From assembly GCA_903960645.1 (NCBI GenBank), contig CAJCBN010000004.1, positions 1 to 5,953 of the forward strand: 5,953 bases of DNA, read 5' to 3'. The notes beneath the pieces were generated by a model. It saw only the letters and a list, made by a program, of their open reading frames with translations, was not told the DNA's origin and did no database searches. Each line of letters opens with the position of its first letter. Position 1 is the first letter of the stretch. The translations under genes were made by a program, and so were the position numbers. The stretch comes from an uncultured Actinomycetes bacterium. GTDB taxonomy: Bacteria; Actinomycetota; Thermoleophilia; Gaiellales; F1-60-MAGs149. Of this stretch, positions 1 through 5,492 are shown one piece after another.

Positions 1-13
1 GGGGCCAGACCCC
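1..13 (-). terminator. Possible terminator stem after the MFS gene, cut by the window edge
   Basis: Read on the minus strand, the bases just past the MFS stop codon form a GGGG-TCTGG-CCCC hairpin (arms at 10-13 and 1-4). A rightward-facing T-tract would have to lie outside the window, so this is only half-visible. A competing, imperfect dyad (CTGAT at 15-19 with ATCAG at 22-26, flanked by CC and GG) overlaps the stop codon and could fold instead. The stem sits where a terminator is expected, 9 nt after the gene, but it is short. Confidence is low. Confidence 0.3.
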
Positions 14-22
14 TCTGATCAA

Positions 23-1183
23 TCAGGGATCCATGTTCGCCACGGGCCTGCGCGCCACGAAGGCCGAGGCGAGGGCGAACACGGCGAGGGCCGCGAAGGC
101 GATGCCGCCGACGTCGTGGTCCATCATCAGGCCGGCGAACGGCGTCAGGATCAGCGCGAAGACGGCACCGGTCATGTTGACGAAGGCGATGGCGGCGGCG
201 GGGTAGCGCGGCTCGGCGCGGACCGACAGGACGAAGATCGCGCTGAAGGGCAGCGCGTAGCCGATGCCGATAAACAACGAGATGATCGCCGCGAGCCACG
301 TGGGCGGTTGCAGCGCGATCAGAGCAAGTGCAAAGGCCGACATGATCGCGGCGCCCGGTCCGAGCAGACGCCAGGGCACGCCGCGAGCGAAGAGCGCACC
401 GCCGATCGGTCGGAAGATCGCGGCGACACCGAGCAGCATGAAGCCGACGGCGCCGGCCACGAACGTCGTGGCGTTGCCGTTGACGAGGTGCGTGACGATC
501 CACGCGCCCATCACGAGACTCGAGCCGAACGAGGCGGAGTGAATCATCGCCAGGCGCCACAGCGGACCCGACCGGAACACCGCGCCGAGATGGTCGATTG
601 CACTGCCGGCCGCCGGACGCGGTGCGGCATCGTCCTTCGGCCCGAAGAGCGAGCCGAGCACGGCGATGCCGGCGGCGATCACGAAGCTCCAGCGCCACGA
701 CGCACCGGCCGACTCCAGCCCGGCCCCGACGATCAGTGCGAGGCCGAGACCGAGGGTCGCCGCGCCGCCGAAGATGCCGGCAAGAAACGCACCGCCGAGC
801 CGCCGCGTGCCGTCGAGACCGCCGACGAAGACCGGGCCCGTACCGAGGCCGACCAGCAGCCGTGCGAGCCCCAGCACCCAGAAGACGGGACTGACAGCAG
901 CCAGCAGGTTGGCGGCGGCGACGAAGATGAACGCGTAGCGCACCAGCTTGAGCGGGCCGATTCGCTGGGCGGGCTCGGCCGCCGGCAGCTGTGACAGAGC
1001 GTGCGTCACGAGGAGCAGGGTGGTCAGGAGTCCGACCGCGCCCAAGGTGACGGTGAAGGAGCTCGCCAGCTGGCGTGCAATCGGGCCGATGATCGCGAAG
1101 TTCCAACCGATACCGATGGCGATCAGGAACACCCGCAGCATCACACCGAACGATGGACGAGCGGTTTGGGGGGGTGTCGTCAC
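23..1183 (-). CDS. MFS transporter, 12 transmembrane helices (CynX/NarK-like appearance)
   Basis: This encodes a 386-aa inner-membrane secondary transporter of the major facilitator superfamily, a normal length for a 12-helix member. The sequence is almost entirely hydrophobic, with helix 1 near residues 16-36, helix 2 near 47-66, helix 4 near 101-123 and helix 6 near 163-181. A hydrophilic Pro/Ala/Asp-rich central loop at about 181-208 separates the two six-helix halves. R108-x3-G-x-G in helix 4 matches MFS motif B, and W163-R-W-S-F before helix 6 is typical. The helix 2-3 loop (about 66-82, containing R74-I-G76) is a degenerate motif A without the usual Asp-Arg pair. The predicted start is GTG, with no convincing ribosome binding site upstream; a GTG-ATG pair at codons 14-15 is an alternative start just before helix 1. 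It is divergent from hyuAB, so it may import that enzyme's substrate. The substrate cannot be read from the sequence; the N-terminal half recalls the cyanate/nitrate-type porters. Confidence 0.88.
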   Translation of the reverse strand: MTTPPQTARPSFGVMLRVFLIAIGIGWNFAIIGPIARQLASSFTVTLGAVGLLTTLLLVTHALSQLPAAEPAQRIGPLKLVRYAFIFVAAANLLAAVSPVFWVLGLARLLVGLGTGPVFVGGLDGTRRLGGAFLAGIFGGAATLGLGLALIVGAGLESAGASWRWSFVIAAGIAVLGSLFGPKDDAAPRPAAGSAIDHLGAVFRSGPLWRLAMIHSASFGSSLVMGAWIVTHLVNGNATTFVAGAVGFMLLGVAAIFRPIGGALFARGVPWRLLGPGAAIMSAFALALIALQPPTWLAAIISLFIGIGYALPFSAIFVLSVRAEPRYPAAAIAFVNMTGAVFALILTPFAGLMMDHDVGGIAFAALAVFALASAFVARRPVANMDP

Positions 1184-1205
1184 GGCTAGATTCGAGGGCG
1201 CTGGT

Positions 1206-1235
1206 TTGACAGCGGCACCCGAGGCACTCTATAAC
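1206..1235 (+). promoter_or_regulatory. Sigma-70-type promoter for hyuAB
   Basis: A perfect -35 box TTGACA (1206-1211) is followed after 18 bp by TATAAC (1230-1235), five of six matches to the -10 consensus. This is a strong housekeeping-type promoter in an otherwise GC-rich region and points toward hyuA. Transcription should begin near 1242, giving a leader of about 75 nt before the ATG at 1316. The -35 box lies only 22 bp from the divergent MFS start codon, so a regulator or polymerase bound here would also affect that gene. A weaker TACGCT at 1274-1279 is a second -10 candidate but lacks a good -35 box. Confidence 0.65.
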
Positions 1236-1282
1236 GCCTGCAGCGCGGAGGATTTACGGCAGCGGGTTTTTTGTACGCTGTC

Positions 1283-1292
1283 CCTCGCGAGG
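1283..1292. promoter_or_regulatory. Perfect 10-bp palindrome in the hyuA leader, possible operator
   Basis: CCTCGCGAGG reads the same on both strands and lies about 40 nt after the expected transcription start and 12 nt before the ribosome binding site. It has no usable loop, so a protein-binding half-site pair is more natural than an RNA hairpin. No regulator gene is in the window, and GC-rich DNA makes short palindromes of this kind fairly often. This is a candidate only. Confidence 0.2.
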
Positions 1293-1304
1293 AGAGAACC
1301 AATC

Positions 1305-1310
1305 GGAGGA
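1305..1310 (+). promoter_or_regulatory. Ribosome binding site deciding the hyuA start
   Basis: GGAGGA lies 5 nt before the ATG at 1316. It selects that codon over the in-frame TTG at 1271, which would add 15 residues with no family similarity and no Shine-Dalgarno at proper spacing. Starting at 1316 puts the first conserved motif (DVGGTFTD) at residues 7-14, where hydantoinase A family proteins normally have it. Confidence 0.85.
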
Positions 1311-1315
1311 GCGGG

Positions 1316-3439
1316 ATGAAGCGCATCGGAGTCGACGTCGGCGGAACTTTCACCGACCTCATCTACGTCGATGATGAGAAGGGCACGGTCTTGGTCCACA
1401 AGACACCGTCGACGCCGGCGGATCCGTCGATTGCGACGGTCGACGGCATCTCGACGCTCTGCCAGATGGCGAACATCAAGCCGTCGGAGCTGGATCAGGT
1501 CTTCCATGGCACGACCGTGGCCACCAACATCGTCATCGAGCACAACGGCGCCAACGTCGGCATGATCACGACGAAGGGCTACCGCGACATCATTCACATC
1601 GCGCGGCACAAGAAGCCGATGAACTTCTCGCTGTGGCAGAACCTGCCGTGGCAGGCGTTCCCGATCGCGCGCCGTCGCAACCGCCTGACGGTCAACGAGC
1701 GCATCCTCGCCGACGGCTCCGTCCAGATCCCGCTGGACGACCGCGAGGTCCGCGCGCAGGTCCGCAAGCTGAAGAAGGCCGCCGTCGATTCGGTCGCCGT
1801 CTGCCTGCTCTTCTCCTTCCTCAACGACGAGCATGAGAAGCGCGTTGCCGCGATCGTGCGCGAGGAGTTCCCCGAGGCGTACATCTCGGTCTCCTCCGAG
1901 GTCATCCCGCAGTACCGCGAGTACGAGCGCTTCTCGACGGTGGCGCTGAACGCGTTCGTCGGCCCGAAGGTCTCGAACTACGTCCGCCGCTTCGACGCCG
2001 AGCTGCGCCGCATGGGCGTCAAGACCGGCATCCAGCTGATGACCAGCGCCGCCGGTGTGGCGACGCCCGAGGCCGCCAGCGAGCGCCCGGTCAACCTGCT
2101 GATGTCGGGTCCGATCGCCGGCGTGGTCGGTGGCATCTGGGCCGGCCGCATCGCGGGCGAGCGCAACGTCATCACCCTCGACGTCGGCGGCACCTCGGCC
2201 GACATCGGCCTCGCGCAGGACGGCAAGCTGCGCATGAAGCACCTGCTCGACACGAAGGTCGGCCCGTATCAGGCCATGATCCCGATGGTCGACGTCGACA
2301 CGATCGGTGCCGGTGGCGGCTCGATCGCGTACGTCGACTCGGGCGGCATCTTCCGGGTCGGACCGCGTTCGGCCGGCGCCATGCCGGGCCCCGCGGCCTA
2401 CAACCAGGGCGGCACGGAGCCGACGGCGACCGACGCGATCATCGCGCTCGGCTGGCTGCGTCCCGAGCTGTTCCTCGGCGGCAAGAAGGATCTCCGCGTC
2501 GACCTCGCCCGCAAGGCCGTCGAGACGAAGATCGCCAAGCCGCTGAAGCTGAGCACCGAGGAGGCCGCACTCGGCATCTTCAAGGTGCTCGTGCACTCGA
2601 TGGTCGACGCCATCGAGCAGTCGTCGGTCCGCAAGGGCTTCGATCCGCGCGAGTTCGCGCTGGTCGCCGAGGGTGGCGGCGGCCCGCTGTTCGCGAGCCA
2701 CATCGCCCCTGAGGTCGGCGTCAAGCACGTGCTGGTGCCGAACTACCCGGGCATCACGGCGGCGCTCGGCCTGCTCACCACGGACCTCGTCTACGAGTAC
2801 ACGAAGACGGCGTACGTGATGTGCTCCGACCTGACGGGCGACCCCAAGGCCAGTGCCAACCTCGAGAAGCAGTTTGCTGCGCTCGAGAAGGAGGCCATGC
2901 GCCAGTTCGCGGTCGACAAGATCGACAAGAAGCGCATCCGCCTGGAGCGCATCGTCGATGCCCGCTACGAGGGCCAGGGCTACGAGCTCCGCGTCGACGC
3001 TCCGCGCGCCGGCGTCGATGGCAAGTGGATCAAGGCGGTCAAGAACGAGTTCCACGCCGCGCACGAGAAGGAGTTCTCGCGCCGCTTCGAGGACGTTGAC
3101 GTCCAGATCGCGAACATTCGCGTCCGCGCCATCGGCGAGATGCCGGGCCTCAAGCCCGTCCTCGTCAAGAAGGGCACGGCCACGCCGCCGAAGGGCGCGC
3201 TGAAGCTGACCGCCGACGCGTGGTTCGAGAAGAACGGCAAGCCCGCGAAGTTCAAGACGAAGTTCTACGAGCGCACGGAGCTGCTCGCCGGCAACAAGAT
3301 CCAGGGCCCGGCGATCATCACCCAGTTCGACTCGACGAGCGTCGTCCCCCCGGGCTACTCGGCCGAGGTCGACAAGCACGGCAACCTGATCATCAAGTAC
3401 TCCGCTGCAGTGGCCAAGGCCGCTGAGAGCGGTCACTGA
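1316..3439 (+). CDS. hyuA: Hydantoinase/oxoprolinase family protein, HyuA (ATP-binding subunit)
   Basis: This 707-aa protein is the ATP-using subunit of a two-subunit enzyme of the hydantoinase A / 5-oxoprolinase / acetone carboxylase beta superfamily, acting in the cytoplasm with HyuB. All three family regions are present. The N-terminal actin-like part (about 1-190) has DVGGTFTD at 7-14 and HGTTVATN at 64-71. The core (about 200-490) has LDVGGTSAD at 288-296, DTIGAGGGSIA at 328-338 and GPRSAGAMPGPAAY at 349-362. The C-terminal domain (about 505-700) has RYEGQGYEL at 550-558 and a GPAII/DST/VPPG block at 664-680. The two DxGGT motifs bind nucleotide phosphates in such folds. Length is close to acetone carboxylase beta and to N-methylhydantoinase A. 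One oddity is EGGGGPLFA at 452-460, where I expect GGAGPLHA; the His is replaced by Phe459. The gene is first in an operon, 30 bp before hyuB. The substrate is not identifiable: a cyclic amide or a ketone to be carboxylated are the main options. Confidence 0.93.
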   Translation: MKRIGVDVGGTFTDLIYVDDEKGTVLVHKTPSTPADPSIATVDGISTLCQMANIKPSELDQVFHGTTVATNIVIEHNGANVGMITTKGYRDIIHIARHKKPMNFSLWQNLPWQAFPIARRRNRLTVNERILADGSVQIPLDDREVRAQVRKLKKAAVDSVAVCLLFSFLNDEHEKRVAAIVREEFPEAYISVSSEVIPQYREYERFSTVALNAFVGPKVSNYVRRFDAELRRMGVKTGIQLMTSAAGVATPEAASERPVNLLMSGPIAGVVGGIWAGRIAGERNVITLDVGGTSADIGLAQDGKLRMKHLLDTKVGPYQAMIPMVDVDTIGAGGGSIAYVDSGGIFRVGPRSAGAMPGPAAYNQGGTEPTATDAIIALGWLRPELFLGGKKDLRVDLARKAVETKIAKPLKLSTEEAALGIFKVLVHSMVDAIEQSSVRKGFDPREFALVAEGGGGPLFASHIAPEVGVKHVLVPNYPGITAALGLLTTDLVYEYTKTAYVMCSDLTGDPKASANLEKQFAALEKEAMRQFAVDKIDKKRIRLERIVDARYEGQGYELRVDAPRAGVDGKWIKAVKNEFHAAHEKEFSRRFEDVDVQIANIRVRAIGEMPGLKPVLVKKGTATPPKGALKLTADAWFEKNGKPAKFKTKFYERTELLAGNKIQGPAIITQFDSTSVVPPGYSAEVDKHGNLIIKYSAAVAKAAESGH

Positions 3440-3454
3440 ACCCCACCTGCGAGA

Positions 3455-3461
3455 GAAGAGG
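3455..3461 (+). promoter_or_regulatory. Ribosome binding site of hyuB
   Basis: GAAGAGG ends 8 nt before the ATG at 3470 and lies within the 30-bp gap after the hyuA stop codon. It is moderately strong and independent of hyuA translation, although the short gap allows coupling. It supports the 3470 start, which leaves a roughly 20-residue non-conserved leader before the family's usual DPITL beginning. Confidence 0.7.
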
Positions 3462-3469
3462 CATTCCCA

Positions 3470-5392
3470 ATGGCTGATCTGCCCGAAGTCGGCATCAACC
3501 CCGGTAAGCCCACCCGCAAGCGGGTGGGAGTCGATCCGATCACGCTCCGCGTGCTCGGCGGCGCGTTCGACGCCATCGCCCAGGAGATGGCTGGCGTCCT
3601 GTTCCGTATGTCCTATTCGTCGATCATCCGCGAGTCCGAGGATCTCGGCGCGGGGCTGTTCGACGCGCAGGGCCGCGAGCTCTGCGAGTCCGAGTCGACG
3701 CCGATGCACATCGGCTCGCTCCCCTGGTACATCCGTGGCTTCCTGCATCGCGTCGACAAGGACGAGTTGAAGGAAGACGACGTCATCATCCACAACCACC
3801 CGTACCTCGGCGCGTCGCATACGCCCGACATCGCGGTGGCTGTGCCGATCCTGTGGAAGGGCGAGCTGATCGGCTTCGCAGCCGTGACGGCGCACGTCGC
3901 CGACGTCGGTGGCTCCTACCCGGGCATCAACGCGGACGCGTTCGACATGTACGCGGAGTCGAAGATCTACAACGGCCTCAAGTGGTACGAGGGCGGCGTG
4001 CTCAACGAGGATCTCGACCGGATGGTGTTCGACAACGTCCGCACCGAGACGATGAACCGCGGCGACATGGAGGCCATGAAGGCGGCCTGCATCCTCGGCC
4101 GTGACCGCTTCTACCGCCTCCTCGAGAAGTACGGCGCCGACACCTGCATGTCGGCCGCGTACGACTGGATGGACTACTCGGAGAAGCGCCTCCGCGACGA
4201 GATCAAGAAGCTGCCTGACGGTGAGTACATCGCACCGACGGCGTGGCTCGACGACGACGGCCGCAATCGCGACGTGCGTCTGCGGGTGGAGACGAAGATC
4301 ATCGTCAAGGGCGATCACGTCACGGTCGACCTGACCGGGTCGAACGCCGAGGTCCCGACGGGCTACAACGTGCCGTTCGAGGGGTCGCTGCTGGTCGCCG
4401 CGTACTTCGCGATCCGCACGATCCTGCTCGACCAGGACCGCCTCGACGAGCCGGTGCCGCAGAACGACGGCATCTTCCGCTGCGTCAGCGTGATCGCGCC
4501 GAAGGGCTCGATCTTCAACCCGAACTTCCCGCGCGCCTGCTTCTCGCGCTTCAACCAGTGCCAGCGCGTCGTGGACAACACGATCGTGGCCCTGTCGAAG
4601 GTCGTGCCGGAGCTGGTCACGGCGGGCAACTCTGCCGCCATCCACTTCTGCTCGTACGCGGGCTTCATCCCCGAGAAGGGCGAGTACTGGCTCTACCTCG
4701 AGGTCAATGAGGGCTCGTACGGCGGGCGCAAGGGCCGCGACGGCATGGACTCCGTCGACTGCCTGATGGCCAACACGCGCAACAACCCGATCGAGGAGCT
4801 CGACATGCGCTTCCCGATGCGGACCGAGCGCTACGAGCTGCGTGACGAGCCGGCGGCGCCGGGCCAGTGGCGCGGCGGTGTCGGCATCGTCCGCACGAAC
4901 CGGTTCCTCGAGCCGGGCGCGTACTCCTGCGAGGGCGATCGCCACACCGATCCCCCGCGTGGCATCTTCGGCGGCTATGACGGCCTGCCGGCGATGGTCC
5001 GCCACCACAAGGCTGGCGGCGGCTTCGAGGAGATCCCCGCGAAGGTGACGGGTCTCATGTGCGAGGCCGGAGACGCGATCCAGCTGATCGAGCCCAACGG
5101 CGGTGGCTACGGCAACCCGCTCAAGCGCGACCCGAAGCTGGTCGTCGAGGACATCCTCGACGACTTCACGACGCTCGAGCTGGCGCGCGATGCCTACGGC
5201 GTCGTCGTCGATCCGAAGACGCTCGAGATCGACATGGTCAAGACCAAGAAGCTGCGTGCGCAGATGGCCAAGAAGCAGGGTCGCAACTTCCAGGGTGAGC
5301 TCCTCAACCTGGTCAAGCTCCCGCATCGCATGGCTGTGTCGCCGCACAAGGCGGCTCCCAAGGCCAAGAAGAAGACGGCGGCTCGCCGCTAG
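3470..5392 (+). CDS. hyuB: Hydantoinase B/oxoprolinase family protein, HyuB (metal-site subunit)
   Basis: This 640-aa protein is the partner of HyuA; the pair should form one ATP-dependent hydrolase or carboxylase. Family similarity begins at DPITLRVLGG (22-31) and runs to about residue 600. Landmarks are HNHPYLGASHTPD at 108-120, TAHVADVGGSYPG at 140-152, VDLTGSNAEVPTGYN at 286-300, PKGSIFNPNFPRA at 344-356, GQWRGGVG at 465-472 and GGGYGNPLKRDP at 544-555. H117, D120 and H142 have the same relative spacing as the Mn ligands I recall for acetone carboxylase alpha (His150, Asp153, His175). The usual NDPYxGGTH motif is altered to N109-H-P-Y-L-G-A-S-H117. It is longer than a typical HyuB (about 520-590 aa) but shorter than acetone carboxylase alpha (about 770). 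The excess is a 20-residue N-terminal leader and a basic tail (599-640) rich in Lys, Arg and Ala. Its stop is followed at once by the operon terminator. The substrate is unknown. Confidence 0.92.
   Translation: MADLPEVGINPGKPTRKRVGVDPITLRVLGGAFDAIAQEMAGVLFRMSYSSIIRESEDLGAGLFDAQGRELCESESTPMHIGSLPWYIRGFLHRVDKDELKEDDVIIHNHPYLGASHTPDIAVAVPILWKGELIGFAAVTAHVADVGGSYPGINADAFDMYAESKIYNGLKWYEGGVLNEDLDRMVFDNVRTETMNRGDMEAMKAACILGRDRFYRLLEKYGADTCMSAAYDWMDYSEKRLRDEIKKLPDGEYIAPTAWLDDDGRNRDVRLRVETKIIVKGDHVTVDLTGSNAEVPTGYNVPFEGSLLVAAYFAIRTILLDQDRLDEPVPQNDGIFRCVSVIAPKGSIFNPNFPRACFSRFNQCQRVVDNTIVALSKVVPELVTAGNSAAIHFCSYAGFIPEKGEYWLYLEVNEGSYGGRKGRDGMDSVDCLMANTRNNPIEELDMRFPMRTERYELRDEPAAPGQWRGGVGIVRTNRFLEPGAYSCEGDRHTDPPRGIFGGYDGLPAMVRHHKAGGGFEEIPAKVTGLMCEAGDAIQLIEPNGGGYGNPLKRDPKLVVEDILDDFTTLELARDAYGVVVDPKTLEIDMVKTKKLRAQMAKKQGRNFQGELLNLVKLPHRMAVSPHKAAPKAKKKTAARR
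3509..3528 (+). repeat. Perfect inverted repeat (hairpin) inside early hyuB
   Basis: CCCACCCGC at 3509-3517 and GCGGGTGGG at 3520-3528 are exact reverse complements. In RNA this gives an 8-bp GC-rich stem with a CAAG loop, centred about 49 nt after the hyuB start codon and encoding part of the non-conserved leader (codons 14-20). There is no T-tract, so it is not a terminator. It could slow translation initiation or stabilise the downstream half of the transcript. It could also arise from GC-rich coding alone. Confidence 0.5.
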
Positions 5393-5406
5393 GTTCGGTG
5401 AAGCGA

Positions 5407-5440
5407 GGGGGCGGCGGCTCGCGCCGTCGCCCCCTTTTTT
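5407..5440 (+). terminator. Rho-independent terminator of the hyuAB operon
   Basis: The left arm at 5407-5418 (GGGGGCGGCGGC) pairs with the right arm at 5423-5434 (GCCGTCGCCCCC) over 12 bp with a single G-U pair, around a TCGC loop. Six T residues follow at 5435-5440. It starts 14 nt after the hyuB stop codon. The structure is textbook and implies that hyuAB is a closed two-gene transcript and that the CoA-transferase downstream has its own promoter. Confidence 0.92.
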
Positions 5441-5479
5441 CTTGCTCAAACCGTCGTATCTCGCACCCCTCCTCCCGAC

Positions 5480-5485
5480 TAGGCT
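5480..5485 (+). promoter_or_regulatory. Possible -10 box for a leaderless CoA-transferase transcript
   Basis: TAGGCT fits the TANNNT pattern and ends 7 nt before the ATG at 5493, so transcription could begin at or next to the start codon. This agrees with the lack of any Shine-Dalgarno there (only AGG at 5481-5483) and with the strong terminator upstream, which requires a new promoter within about 50 bp. No convincing -35 box is visible at the usual distance. This is tentative. Confidence 0.35.
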
Positions 5486-5492
5486 CTCACCC

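Noticed and set aside
116..994. A 292-codon plus-strand open frame opposite the MFS gene
   Set aside because: Its product is low-complexity, rich in Arg, Glu, Asp and Gly, typical of the reverse complement of a GC-rich membrane protein gene. The minus strand encodes a convincing 12-helix transporter.
1271..1315. TTG at 1271 as the start of hyuA
   Set aside because: It would add 15 residues without family similarity, lacks a ribosome binding site at proper spacing, and overlaps likely leader sequence. The ATG at 1316 has GGAGGA 5 nt upstream.
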